A stretch of DNA of 64,000 nucleotides from Rikenellaceae bacterium (GCA_015060065.1 SUZF01000006.1:7532-71531), one strand, 5' to 3'. Numbered from the stretch's first letter, positions 46,042 through 54,629 are shown. Notes: generated from the sequence alone by a model not told the origin. Numbers and translations are program-made.

Positions 46042-46980
46042 CTATAACAGACCGCGACCGCTCTTATTGATACGACCCTCCTCGGTCAGCGACTCCACGA
46101 CCTTGTCAAGCACTCCGTTGATGAAGGTGCTGCTGGTGGGCGAAGAGTAGTACTTCGAGAGTTCGATATACTCGTCGAGCGTAACCTTGACGGGAATCGA
46201 TGCAAAGGTTACCAACTCGGTCATTGCTACCGACATAATCAACTTATCCATAAATGCCAGACGCTCCACATCCCAATTGTGGGTAAAGCGGTCAAGGTAG
46301 AGTTGGTTCTGTGCGAATTGCAGTGCCGACTTGGCGAACAACTCCTTGGCAAAGAGAAGGTCCTCTTCGCTCTTGAATTTGGGTTGCAAGCGCAACTCTT
46401 GGTGCGACTCGCGCATATTCGACAACGTGCGTACAACCATCGTGAGGGCAAAGCCAAGGTCGTCAGACCAATATATAGACTGCTCCTCCAAAGCCTCCTC
46501 CAAAGCCTCGTTGTCTTCAAGGCAATTGACGTAGAAGTCGGTTACCAGCAGCGCATCCTCCTTGAACGAGCGACTCGCTGCAAGCATATACTTGTTGTAG
46601 AATGGAGTCTGCGTGAGGTTGTTGTAAATGTTCTTGATAAGTTCGGGATACTTCGCCCAGCCGAGCGAGTGCTTCGAGAGGAATGACTGCACCGCCTCGC
46701 TTTCAGCAATACGTGCAATTACAACATTCTCGACAAACTTGCGATTGGGGTTCAGGTCCTCGTATGTCGGCAGTTTTTTCTGACGTGCAATCTCCTGACG
46801 CTCTTCGGCATAGCGTGCAACATCGACAATGAGTCCCAGCATCTGGATATAGAGTTCGTAGGTCTTGTCAATCGACAGGACAAGGCTCTTCTCCGAAGCC
46901 TGCAAGTTGTCGGACTCCGACTTGATGTGTGCATAAAGGCTCTTAACAACCTTCAATCTCAACAATCTTCTGCTCAACAT
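46042..46980 (-). CDS. nusB: transcription antitermination factor NusB
   Basis: 312 residues, about twice the length of E. coli NusB, as normal in Bacteroidetes where an N-terminal helical extension is present. The start SRRLLRLKVVKSLYAH matches the family's RxxARxxALQxLY segment; the C-terminal core has VERLAFMDKLIMSVAMTELV, PVKVTLDEYIELSKYYSSPTS (in two parts) and FINGVLDKV, the recognisable NusB end. NusB with S10 binds boxA for rRNA antitermination. First gene of the nusB-DUF1573 transcript. Confidence 0.93.
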   Translation of the reverse strand: MLSRRLLRLKVVKSLYAHIKSESDNLQASEKSLVLSIDKTYELYIQMLGLIVDVARYAEERQEIARQKKLPTYEDLNPNRKFVENVVIARIAESEAVQSFLSKHSLGWAKYPELIKNIYNNLTQTPFYNKYMLAASRSFKEDALLVTDFYVNCLEDNEALEEALEEQSIYWSDDLGFALTMVVRTLSNMRESHQELRLQPKFKSEEDLLFAKELFAKSALQFAQNQLYLDRFTHNWDVERLAFMDKLIMSVAMTELVTFASIPVKVTLDEYIELSKYYSSPTSSTFINGVLDKVVESLTEEGRINKSGRGLL

Positions 46981-47031
46981 ATATAGAACGATTTAGAACG
47001 TGTATATCTCTCTTTCGAGTTATTTCGAGCG

Positions 47032-47039
47032 CAAAAGTA
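47032..47039 (-). promoter_or_regulatory. -7 box of nusB operon
   Basis: CAAAAGTA reads TACTTTTG on the minus strand, 52 bp before the nusB ATG; no clear -33. Confidence 0.4.
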
Positions 47040-47127
47040 CAAAATAAAGTCGAAATAAAAAACCGGTCAGCGAAAAAATATGTAGCAATAAACTGCGCTG
47101 ATTCTTCCGTTTGCAGATAGTTTTTAG

Positions 47128-47135
47128 TAACTTTG
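47128..47135 (+). promoter_or_regulatory. -7 box of flavoprotein operon
   Basis: TAACTTTG lies 8 bp before the ATG at 47144, implying a very short or absent leader. Confidence 0.45.
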
Positions 47136-47143
47136 TCGCCAAT

Positions 47144-48403
47144 ATGGAACAGAAGGAGTACGACGTAATCGTTATAGGTGGTGGTGCCGCAGGTTTGATG
47201 GCGGCAGGAACTGCTGCGCGCTTGGGCAATCGTGTATTGTTGCTCGAAAAGATGGAGAAACCGGCTCGCAAGGTGCGAATCACGGGCAAGGGTCGCTGTA
47301 ACCTTACAAATGCCCGCCCTCCGGAAGAGTTTGCCGAACAGGTGCGAACCAATGCCGAATTTTTCTCGGTGGCATTTGCCGAGTTCAATAATAAATCGAC
47401 AATCCGCTTCTTTGAGCGTAATGGCGTGAAACTCGACATCGAGCGTGGCGAACGTGTCTTTCCGCGCACGGGTAAGGCTTCGGATGTAGCGAATGCTTTG
47501 GAGTGGTACTGCCGCGATAATGAGGTTGATATCGAGTGTAATGCTCGTGTTACGGAGATTCTCTCGGTCGCAGGTAAGGTCTATGGTGTGAACTATATGA
47601 ACAAACGAGGCTATGTGCGCAAGGTCGAGGCTCCCAATGTGATTGTCGCTACGGGTGGCGTGTCATACCCGGCAACAGGCTCCACGGGCGATGGTTATCT
47701 CTTCGCTGATGCGGCAGGTCACACCATCGAGTCGGTGCGCCCCTCACTTACACCTCTTGTGACGTCACATCCCCAAAAATCCTATATGAATGGTCTGTTG
47801 CTGCGCAATGTGGCGGCAAAACTCTATATTGATAATGAACTCGCGCGCGAAGAGTTTGGCGAGATTGGCTTCTCGGAGCGTGGGGTAGAGGGTGCAGTGG
47901 CTCTGCGATTGAGTCGCGATGCGGTGGATGCTCTGATTGATGAGCGAAGGGTTAAGATTGTTCTCGACCTGAAACCCGCCCTTACCGAGGATATTCTGCG
48001 AGAAAGACTCAAACGCGAAATTGCCGAGATGCAACCCGAAGAGTTCTTCTCGGAGTTGCTGCGTAAGTTGGTACCCAAGCAGTTGGTTGTGCCGATGGCG
48101 AAGGAGTTGGATGTACATTCGAAACTCTACATCTCGAAGGTTACCGAGCCGGAGTTGGAGCGTCTTATTAAGGTCTTGAAGGGTTTTGTCTTGCCGATTA
48201 CGGATTATGCACCCTTTGAGTATGCAGTGGTTACGGCTGGTGGTGTGTCATGCGACGAGGTTAATAAATACACCATGGAGTCGTTGAAGGTCAGTGGCTT
48301 GTACTTTGCAGGCGAGGTGCTTGATATCGACGCCAACACGGGTGGATATAACCTTCAAATAGCCTTCTCGACAGGTCATCTGGCTGGTCTGCTCAAAAAG
48401 TAA
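47144..48403 (+). CDS. HI0933/BaiN-family FAD-dependent oxidoreductase
   Basis: 419 residues from ATG 47144; the frame extends to 47111, upstream of the -7 box. N-terminal dinucleotide-binding motif VIVIGGGAAGLMAAGTAA with the ribose-binding Glu in LLLEKMEKPARKVRITG, then GKGRCNLTNA, a hallmark of the HI0933/YhiN family. Further VIVATGGVSYPATGSTGDGY and C-terminal FAGEVLDIDANTGGYNLQ complete the FAD site. Family members include bile-acid BaiN and flavin reductases, but most have no proven substrate. Starts a three-gene run with a methyltransferase-like protein and a cobalamin adenosyltransferase. Confidence 0.88.
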   Translation: MEQKEYDVIVIGGGAAGLMAAGTAARLGNRVLLLEKMEKPARKVRITGKGRCNLTNARPPEEFAEQVRTNAEFFSVAFAEFNNKSTIRFFERNGVKLDIERGERVFPRTGKASDVANALEWYCRDNEVDIECNARVTEILSVAGKVYGVNYMNKRGYVRKVEAPNVIVATGGVSYPATGSTGDGYLFADAAGHTIESVRPSLTPLVTSHPQKSYMNGLLLRNVAAKLYIDNELAREEFGEIGFSERGVEGAVALRLSRDAVDALIDERRVKIVLDLKPALTEDILRERLKREIAEMQPEEFFSELLRKLVPKQLVVPMAKELDVHSKLYISKVTEPELERLIKVLKGFVLPITDYAPFEYAVVTAGGVSCDEVNKYTMESLKVSGLYFAGEVLDIDANTGGYNLQIAFSTGHLAGLLKK

Positions 48404-48459
48404 TGACTACTTCAACGCGAAGACGTGAATCGAGAAAATATTGAGAAAATATCGACAAA

Positions 48460-48975
48460 ATGAAAATTAGCGGACGTACAATACTACAACGCCTATATGG
48501 CTTTACGCGATGGGGCAATCGATTGTCGCGAGTTCGCTATTTCCGTGGTCACGGAGTTCATTCGCCATTCGTCTATTCGATTGTACGCAAGGTCTTTATG
48601 CGCTCGGATTTGATGCGAAAGAGTGACCTTTTCGACCGATTGCTTTTGGCGGGCGATATTCCCTATAAGCGAGTTGTGGAGTTGTGTAATCTTGCCGAGC
48701 ATTGCTCCTACCAGACCGTAGGGCTTGATTACGAGCGTGAAGGTTGTGACTTTGTGGTACTCTCTGCCAAATTCCCGACCGAGGAACTCGAAGCGGTGGC
48801 AGAGGCGGCTCGAATAAGCGGCATAACCCTTGCAATTGTTGCTCCGTATGCCAATCGAGAGCGCAATGAAGCGTGTCGTCGAATTGTGGCGGCTCATCAC
48901 TCGACTACGGTCGATAATCGGGGCTACCTGCTCGTTTTTAATAACCATTTACCGAAACAACACTTTAAGTTATGA
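48460..48975 (+). CDS. shortened class I methyltransferase-like protein
   Basis: 171 residues. The N-terminal RYFRGHGVHSPFVYSIVRKV is typical of a Bacteroidetes SAM-dependent methyltransferase group of about 230-240 residues, and the C-terminus (TTVDNRGYLLVFNNHLPKQH) fits the end of the same family. The Gly-rich SAM-binding motif I expected after the N-terminal segment is not recognisable, so the central Rossmann part seems shortened or strongly diverged. It may be inactive or have another role. It overlaps the next start codon by 4 bp (ATGA type), showing tight coupling. Confidence 0.55.
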   Translation: MKISGRTILQRLYGFTRWGNRLSRVRYFRGHGVHSPFVYSIVRKVFMRSDLMRKSDLFDRLLLAGDIPYKRVVELCNLAEHCSYQTVGLDYEREGCDFVVLSAKFPTEELEAVAEAARISGITLAIVAPYANRERNEACRRIVAAHHSTTVDNRGYLLVFNNHLPKQHFKL

Positions 48976-49523
48976 AGATATATACCAAACGCGGAGATGA
49001 CGGCACAACATCGCTTATCGGTGGTGAGCGAGTGCCGAAGTATGACCCAAGGGTCGAGGCTTACGGCTCGGTAGATGAACTTATGGCATTTACGGCTCTG
49101 TTGGGCGATATGATGCGTGGAGAGGTTAAACTCACGAAGTATGTCGAGTCGATTGACCGTATAAATTGTGCGTTGATGAGTGTTGCATCACTATTGGCGG
49201 TGGGCGAGGGTGGAGCCGATAAGGTTGCTCCGCTCGACGAGGCAAAGTGCGCTGCGCTCGAATCCGAGATTGACCAGATGCAGTCGCTGGTGCAACCTAT
49301 CACGAAATTTACAATCCCCGGAGGCTGTCGAGTGGTGTCGCAGTGTCACGTATGTCGCACAGTCTGCCGTCGTGCCGAGAGAGCGGTGTTACGTGCCGGA
49401 GCAGAATTTGGAGTCGATAGAGGTGTGCAGACATATTTGAATCGTCTGTCGGATTGGTTCTACCTTCTGGGACGTGTTCTGACCGAGCATTTTGCTGTCT
49501 GCGAACGTCTTTGGATTCCGTAA
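48972..49523 (+). CDS. cob(I)yrinic acid a,c-diamide adenosyltransferase, PduO type
   Basis: 183 residues. PduO-type enzymes transfer adenosyl from ATP to cob(I)alamin to make coenzyme B12. The N-terminal KIYTKRGDDGTTSLIGGERV is the ATP-binding signature, followed by VEAYGSVDELMAF; later FTIPGGCRVVSQCHVCRTVC and RRAERAV plus LNRLSDWFYLLGRV complete the family pattern of a trimeric helical bundle. Coupled to the gene before it. It suggests use of adenosylcobalamin enzymes such as methylmalonyl-CoA mutase, common in Bacteroidales. Confidence 0.93.
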   Translation: MKIYTKRGDDGTTSLIGGERVPKYDPRVEAYGSVDELMAFTALLGDMMRGEVKLTKYVESIDRINCALMSVASLLAVGEGGADKVAPLDEAKCAALESEIDQMQSLVQPITKFTIPGGCRVVSQCHVCRTVCRRAERAVLRAGAEFGVDRGVQTYLNRLSDWFYLLGRVLTEHFAVCERLWIP

Positions 49524-49547
49524 AGTAAATATTTGTTGCACAAAGAG

Positions 49548-49577
49548 TTGTTAGTTTGATTTTTTTATATATTTTTG
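49548..49577 (+). promoter_or_regulatory. promoter of DUF2795 gene
   Basis: TTG at 49548-49550, 19-nt spacer, TATTTTTG at 49570-49577. The ~80-nt leader has GC-rich pairing potential (GCCCGAATTGGGC). Confidence 0.6.
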
Positions 49578-49662
49578 CGCCCGAATTGGGCCGGAATACC
49601 TCGCCGGGTAGTGGCTCCGATTGACGAGAATGAATTATTAAAACTTTAAGACATTTAAGATT

Positions 49663-49884
49663 ATGTACTGGACACTTGAACTTGCATCAAAATTGGAGGA
49701 TGCTCCATGGCCCGCAACCAAAGAGGAGTTGATTGACTACGCTATCCGCTCCGGTTCGCCACTCGAAGTATTGGAGAATCTTCAAGAGATAGAGGATGAG
49801 GGCGAAATCTACGAATCAATCGAAGATATCTGGCCCGACTATCCCTCGAAAGATGACTTCTTCTTTAACGAGGAGGAGTATTAG
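49663..49884 (+). CDS. DUF2795-family small acidic protein
   Basis: 73 residues, strongly acidic, with the DUF2795 pattern: LASKLEDAPWPATKEELIDYAIRSG split over the first half, then PLEVLENLQEIEDEGE and a conserved acidic tail ending FFFNEEEY. This family is small, cytosolic and of unknown function; in Bacteroidetes it is widespread and highly expressed in appearance (own strong promoter, near-ideal codon use here). Monocistronic: promoter upstream, REP-like hairpin downstream. Confidence 0.85.
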   Translation: MYWTLELASKLEDAPWPATKEELIDYAIRSGSPLEVLENLQEIEDEGEIYESIEDIWPDYPSKDDFFFNEEEY

Positions 49885-49924
49885 ACAAAATTGTCTAAAA
49901 CGCTAATTTAGGTACATTAAATAT

Positions 49925-49974
49925 CAATGAGGAGTTCCGTAGCATACTTGATGTATGCGAGGAGCTCCTCATTG
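49925..49974. repeat. REP-like palindrome with CATAC-N5-GTATG core
   Basis: Arms CAATGAGGAGTTCC and GGAGCTCCTCATTG surround GCATAC-TTGAT-GTATGC. It separates the DUF2795 gene from the small minus-strand peptide gene, both of which end toward it, so it may act as a terminator for both. Confidence 0.7.
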
Positions 49975-50004
49975 TTGTTTTCCGGGGCAGTGATACCCCA
50001 AAAT

Positions 50005-50145
50005 CTACTTAACCTTAAATTTAAGAGTCCAAGCGTAGGCACAAGGACGATTGTCGAATTTTCGTACTTTCTTCTGTGCAAAAATGGTAGTGGCAGAAAC
50101 AGTCAGTGCTACGACAAGTCCGAGTAGTAGGGTTGTTTTGTTCAT
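50005..50145 (-). CDS. 46-residue secreted cationic small peptide (novel)
   Basis: A 46-codon gene on the minus strand. Residues 1-23 (MNKTTLLLGLVVALTVSATT then IFA) form a textbook Sec signal peptide; cleavage before Gln24 leaves 23 residues beginning QKKVRKFDNRPC and ending AYAWTLKFKVK, with eight Lys/Arg against one Asp and a single Cys. A TATCTTTG -7 box lies 25 bp upstream of the ATG and a REP-like hairpin lies downstream, so it is a complete transcription unit divergent from the GH127 gene. No known family recognised. It could be an antimicrobial-like, signalling or membrane-acting peptide, or a remnant; the clean signal peptide and promoter favour a real gene. Confidence 0.6.
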   Translation of the reverse strand: MNKTTLLLGLVVALTVSATTIFAQKKVRKFDNRPCAYAWTLKFKVK

Positions 50146-50169
50146 TGAAATATTAGTTTTATATAGGTT

Positions 50170-50177
50170 CAAAGATA
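50170..50177 (-). promoter_or_regulatory. -7 box of small secreted peptide gene
   Basis: CAAAGATA reads TATCTTTG on the minus strand. Transcription would start near 50163, giving an ~18-nt leader. A strong -33 is not obvious. Confidence 0.55.
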
Positions 50178-50183
50178 GTGTTT

Positions 50184-50215
50184 TTTGTGAAAATTGACAT
50201 TTTTTTTTATTTTTG
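50184..50215 (+). promoter_or_regulatory. promoter of GH127 operon
   Basis: TTTG 50184-50187, 20-nt spacer, TATTTTTG 50208-50215. It lies back to back with the peptide promoter, so the two could influence each other. Confidence 0.6.
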
Positions 50216-50257
50216 TTACTCGAATGGTGAAAAATCGAAAATCTAAAACGGACAAAG

Positions 50258-52774
50258 ATGAAAACCTATCAAAAAAAATTGACAAACATCGTTGTTTGTG
50301 CTGCGCTGATGCTCTCGGCCGTAGCGTGCGGTGGAGAAGATGTGTCAGCTCCAAAGGTTGAGGAGTCGCTGACGCAAATTCCGTTCCAAGAGGTAACGCT
50401 CAACGATTACTTTTGGCTACCACGCCTGCAAAACCTCAAAGAGGTGCTGGTGCCATTCTCTCTCGATAAGACCGAGTATGCTGTCGATAACTTGCGTAAG
50501 GTTGGTGCTTACCTGCGGGGTGAGTGTGTAACCAAACCCTTGGAGGGTCGCTTCTATGTGTCGTCAGATTTATTCAAGGTTATGGAGGGTGCTGCCTGCC
50601 TGCTCACTTTGGAGCGTGATGCTGAACTCGAAGCCAAGATGGACGAGATTATCGACGTTATTGCTGCTGCGCAAAAGAGCGATGGCTATCTCTACGAACA
50701 CCATATAATGCCCAAGCATCTGCGTAATCCGAGAAATAATCGCTCGGCAGGTAATAGGCCATATTCGTATGTGGCACACAGCCACGAACTTTATAATATG
50801 GGACACATGTACGAAGGAGCAATTGCATACTATCGTGCTACCGGCAAGCGCAAGTGGCTCGATGTTGCCGAGAAGAGTGCTCAACATATCAATCGCGTAT
50901 TTTTCGAGGGCGACCCCAACTACAATGGAGGTAAACCTGTAATGCAGGCTCCGGGGCATCAGGAGATTGAGTTGGCTCTGGTTAAGATGTACCAGGTTAC
51001 GGGTAATAAACTCTATCTTGATATGGCACAGAAGTTTGTCGATATTCGTGGCGTTTCGTGGAAACCGAATGGCGAGGGTGTGAATAGCGCCAGTTACGCC
51101 CAGCATCATCTTCCCGTGCGTGAGCAACGCGAGGCCGTGGGTCACGCGGTGCGAGCAACATACCTCTACTCCGGTATGGCGGACTTGGTAGCAATCAATG
51201 GTGATACGACTCTTATGCCGGCTCTCGATGCCGTGTGGCACGATATTGTCGATAGGAAGATGCACATCACCGGTGGTCTGGGTGCTGTGGCAACTATCGA
51301 GGGCTTTGGACCTGCATACGAACTGCCTAATAATCACACCTATAATGAAACCTGCTCGGCACTGGGTAATGTGCTGTTTAACTATCGTATGTACTTGATG
51401 TCAGGCGATGCAAAGTATGTCGATGTGGCGGAGGTATCGCTCTACAATAATGTCTTGGCGGGTGTTAATTTTGAGGGCAATCGTTTCTTCTATGTCAATC
51501 CTCTCGAATCGGATGGACGTCGTGCCTTTAACCATGGCAGGTCGGGACGCTCTCCGTGGTTCTCGACGGCTTGTTGTCCTTCGAACTTGGCTCGCTTGAT
51601 TCCGCAAATTTCGGGTATGGTCTATTCGCATACCGATGATGATATCTTCTGCTCGTTCTATGTGGGTAGTTCGGTTGATGTACCTCTGGCTGCGGGGAGT
51701 GTTAAATTGCACCAGCAGACCCGATACCCATTTGAGGGAGAGGTTGTAATAGAGGTTGAGCCTGCATTTGACGGCGAGGAGTTTACCCTCTGGTTGCGTA
51801 TTCCTTCATGGCTTAACGACCGCTTTGTGCCGGGCGATCTCTACGCGTATGCCGATGGAGTGCGCTCGAAGTTCTCGGTCGAGGTTAATGGCCGTAGGGT
51901 GCGCAGTGAGATTGTGGATGGATTTTTACCACTGCGTCGTAAGTGGAGTGCGGGCGATAAGGTTTGCCTATCGCTTCCGATGAAGGTGCGCTATTCGGTG
52001 GCTAATGAACGTGTGAAGGCCGACAGTAACCGACTCTGTGTTACACGAGGTCCGTTGGTGTTCTGTGCCGAGGAACCGGATAATGAGGCACCTGTATCGA
52101 GGTGCTATATCTCGTCGCTAAACTCTGCGCGTGGCAAGGTTAGTCACTTCGAGGAGGGAGTATTGAGTGGCATCCCGACAATTACGGTTGCTGCCGATGT
52201 GGCGTATGATGAGGAGTGCGCTCCGACAACTCTCAAACTGATACCTTACTATGCGTGGAATAACCGAGGCGACAATAAGCAGATGAATGTATGGTTTGGT
52301 CGTGATGCAGCAACGGCTCTGGCTGGGGTCTTCCGTCTGCCCAAGAATATTGCCGAAGTGAAAGCCTCCTATACCAATAGCCGAGGGGATGATGTTCTGG
52401 CGGTAGTGGATGGTAAGGTGCCAACTAATTCGCACGATAAGAGCATTCAGCGTTGGACATCGTGGCGTCAGCAGGGTAAGGAGCAAAATATCGAGATAAC
52501 CTTCAAAAAGGCACAGCCGGTTGAGTGCGTGTCGGTATATTGGTACGATGATAATAATGGAGTGCAGATTCCGAAGACGTGGAGTATCGATTACTTTGCA
52601 GATGGCGAGTGGCACGAGTTTAAGCCCTACATCACCGACCATTTCGCTACTGCTCTCGACCAATTCAATATGGTACATCCCGACGAGCCGATAACGGCAG
52701 AGGCTCTGCGTTTGAATATGACTCCAAAGGATAAGGATACCGCAGTTGGAATCCTCGAATTAACAATAGAATAA
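50258..52774 (+). CDS. GH127/DUF1680-family glycosidase lipoprotein (beta-L-arabinofuranosidase type)
   Basis: 838 residues. Lipobox LSAVAC (Cys24) then GGEDV. The (alpha/alpha)6 barrel carries NETCSALGN (Glu364, Cys366) and TACCPSNLARL (Cys439, Cys440), equivalent to the Glu and Cys zinc/nucleophile set known from GH127 beta-L-arabinofuranosidases such as HypBA1. YLYEHHIMPKH and VRATYLYSGMADL also fit DUF1680. Beta domains follow, and the last ~150 residues (SIQRWTSWRQQGKEQNIEI, SVYWYDDNNGVQIPKTW) resemble a discoidin-like carbohydrate-binding domain. DUF1680 now covers several CAZy families, so the substrate sugar is only tentatively arabinofuranose. Heads an operon with DUF418 and HAD genes. 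Confidence 0.85.
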   Translation: MKTYQKKLTNIVVCAALMLSAVACGGEDVSAPKVEESLTQIPFQEVTLNDYFWLPRLQNLKEVLVPFSLDKTEYAVDNLRKVGAYLRGECVTKPLEGRFYVSSDLFKVMEGAACLLTLERDAELEAKMDEIIDVIAAAQKSDGYLYEHHIMPKHLRNPRNNRSAGNRPYSYVAHSHELYNMGHMYEGAIAYYRATGKRKWLDVAEKSAQHINRVFFEGDPNYNGGKPVMQAPGHQEIELALVKMYQVTGNKLYLDMAQKFVDIRGVSWKPNGEGVNSASYAQHHLPVREQREAVGHAVRATYLYSGMADLVAINGDTTLMPALDAVWHDIVDRKMHITGGLGAVATIEGFGPAYELPNNHTYNETCSALGNVLFNYRMYLMSGDAKYVDVAEVSLYNNVLAGVNFEGNRFFYVNPLESDGRRAFNHGRSGRSPWFSTACCPSNLARLIPQISGMVYSHTDDDIFCSFYVGSSVDVPLAAGSVKLHQQTRYPFEGEVVIEVEPAFDGEEFTLWLRIPSWLNDRFVPGDLYAYADGVRSKFSVEVNGRRVRSEIVDGFLPLRRKWSAGDKVCLSLPMKVRYSVANERVKADSNRLCVTRGPLVFCAEEPDNEAPVSRCYISSLNSARGKVSHFEEGVLSGIPTITVAADVAYDEECAPTTLKLIPYYAWNNRGDNKQMNVWFGRDAATALAGVFRLPKNIAEVKASYTNSRGDDVLAVVDGKVPTNSHDKSIQRWTSWRQQGKEQNIEITFKKAQPVECVSVYWYDDNNGVQIPKTWSIDYFADGEWHEFKPYITDHFATALDQFNMVHPDEPITAEALRLNMTPKDKDTAVGILELTIE

Positions 52775-52780
52775 ACCTGT

Positions 52781-53968
52781 ATGTATAAACCTTCTACATT
52801 GCCCAATACCCGAATTGACGTGGCAGATGTGCTGCGAGGCATCGCCATTGGAGGTATTGTCTTGATTCACTTTATCGAGCAACTCAACTTTTACCAATTC
52901 CGTGAGCCTTCAACACCCTTTATGGGGTGGCTGAATCAGGCAGTATGGGATACAACATTCTTCCTGCTGGCGGGTAAGATGTATGCCATCTTCTCGCTTC
53001 TGTTCGGTTTGAGTTTCTTTATCCAGCACGACAATCAGGCGCAACGAGGTGTCGATTTTCGCCTACGATTTGTGTGGCGTATGGTCTTGCTGTTCCTCTT
53101 TGGATTATTCGACCTTTTGTTCTATAATGGCGATATTTTGACGGTCTATGCAGTTTGCGGAGTGTTGGTCCTTCCATTTATCCGAGCGAGCGATAAGGTA
53201 CTGATTACGGCTGCCGTTATACTGCTGCTGCATCCCATAGAGTTGGTCTATATCGTTTTGGGATTGATTAACCCCGAAACTCCGCCTCTGTATCTTGGCT
53301 CAAAAGAGTTGTTTGCCAACGTATTGCCGGCACAATCGGGTGGCTCGTGGCTGGATGTGGCAATTGAGGGTATCCGCAGCGGTTTCCCCGTGAATTTTAC
53401 ATGGTCAATCGAGCATGGTCGTATGACACAGACCCCGTTCTTGTTCTTGCTGGGTATCTATTTGGGTCGCAAGCGTCTGTTCTATAACGAGGGCAATAAC
53501 CTCCGAATCTGGATAAAGGTGCTTATCTGGTCGCTTGTCGCATTTGTGGTGCTGGCTCCCGCATTTGAGTTTATTCCCGATATGGTCGATACCCCATGCA
53601 TCCGTCGAAGCCTCGGCACTATGCTGAAAATGTGGAGGAATATAGCCTCGATGCTCGCTATCGTTAGTGGAGTTGTGATTCTCTTCTACACGCGTCCCAA
53701 AGTGCATGATGCGCTGATGAAGATTGCTCCCTATGGTAAGATGAGCCTGACGAACTACCTCGGACAGTCGATTATCGGTGGCTTTATCTTCTATAATTGG
53801 GGTTTGGGTCTTTACCGCTATACGGGTCATGCGGTGGCTCTGCTTATCGGTGCCGTAGTAGTCGTTGCACAGTGCTACTTCTGCCGTTGGTGGCTCCAAA
53901 GCCACTCGCACGGACCATTCGAGTCGCTGTGGCGCAAACTGACATGGATTAACAGCAAGAAAGAGTAA
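52781..53968 (+). CDS. DUF418-family multi-pass membrane protein
   Basis: 395 residues with about ten hydrophobic helices. The N-terminal RIDVADVLRGIAIGGIVLIHF and the C-terminal DUF418 core (SLTNYLGQSIIGGFIFYNWGLGLY split in two) match the YeiB/DUF418 family, which includes putative acyltransferase-3-like transport or modification proteins of unknown function. It begins 7 bp after the GH127 stop codon, so it is in the same transcript. Inner-membrane location expected. Confidence 0.85.
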   Translation: MYKPSTLPNTRIDVADVLRGIAIGGIVLIHFIEQLNFYQFREPSTPFMGWLNQAVWDTTFFLLAGKMYAIFSLLFGLSFFIQHDNQAQRGVDFRLRFVWRMVLLFLFGLFDLLFYNGDILTVYAVCGVLVLPFIRASDKVLITAAVILLLHPIELVYIVLGLINPETPPLYLGSKELFANVLPAQSGGSWLDVAIEGIRSGFPVNFTWSIEHGRMTQTPFLFLLGIYLGRKRLFYNEGNNLRIWIKVLIWSLVAFVVLAPAFEFIPDMVDTPCIRRSLGTMLKMWRNIASMLAIVSGVVILFYTRPKVHDALMKIAPYGKMSLTNYLGQSIIGGFIFYNWGLGLYRYTGHAVALLIGAVVVVAQCYFCRWWLQSHSHGPFESLWRKLTWINSKKE

Positions 53969-53979
53969 TCGAGGGAGAT

Positions 53980-54576
53980 ATGACACAATTCAAAAATATA
54001 GTTTTCGACCTTGGCGGTGTGGTGGTGGCTCGTGACCCTCGAAAGGTTTCGGCAGAGTTTCAGGAGTTCTTCTCGTTTATCTACCAGATACCTATGCCGC
54101 ACTTTTGGGAGGAGTACGACCGCGGTACATCGTCGTTGGAGGAGGTGAAAGATTATATTTGTGAGCATAATAACTGCTCGCGCGAGTTGTGTAGTGAGTA
54201 TATTGCAACGGCTATTGACCTGCAAGAGGAGATTGCTCCCACGAAGGCTCTTATTGAGCAGTTGAAGGCAGAGGGATATCGACTCTATGTCTTGTCTAAT
54301 ATGTCGCGTGAGTTTATCGATTTTATTCGTCGCCTGCCGGTATATGCTAATTTCGATGGCGAGGTCGTATCGTGTGAGGAGCATGTTGTGAAGCCCGAAT
54401 CGGAGATTTTTAGGCTGTTGCTCGACCGCTACACACTCGACCCTGCGGAGTGCATCTTTATAGATGACCGTATAGATAATATCGAGGCTGCGGAGCGGGA
54501 GGGATTCTGCGGTTTTCACTTCGACCGTCGCAATCCGCAGGCGAGTTGCGAACTGTTAAAAACGATGCTTTTATAA
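53980..54576 (+). CDS. HAD-superfamily (subfamily IA) phosphatase
   Basis: 198 residues. HAD motifs: I VFDLGGVVVARDP, II YVLSNMS, III KPESEIF (Lys), IV IFIDDRIDNIEAA. In motif I the second acidic residue of DxD is replaced (DLGGV), as in the YihX/epoxide-hydrolase-N-like subgroup, which often acts on sugar phosphates. The helical cap lies between motifs I and II. It follows the DUF418 gene by 11 bp. Substrate unknown; sugar-1-phosphate is one possibility given the adjacent glycosidase. Confidence 0.87.
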   Translation: MTQFKNIVFDLGGVVVARDPRKVSAEFQEFFSFIYQIPMPHFWEEYDRGTSSLEEVKDYICEHNNCSRELCSEYIATAIDLQEEIAPTKALIEQLKAEGYRLYVLSNMSREFIDFIRRLPVYANFDGEVVSCEEHVVKPESEIFRLLLDRYTLDPAECIFIDDRIDNIEAAEREGFCGFHFDRRNPQASCELLKTMLL

Positions 54577-54583
54577 TTTGACG

Positions 54584-54629
54584 TTTTAACAATAGGGGGA
54601 GATTTGCAAATCTCCCCCTATTGTTAAAA
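54584..54629. terminator. 46-bp perfect palindrome, bidirectional terminator
   Basis: Two 23-bp arms are perfectly complementary, centred on TTTGCAAA, starting TTTTAACAATAGGGGG and ending CCCCCTATTGTTAAAA. It lies between convergent HAD and TonB-receptor genes and includes the receptor's stop codon (54624-54626). Confidence 0.92.
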
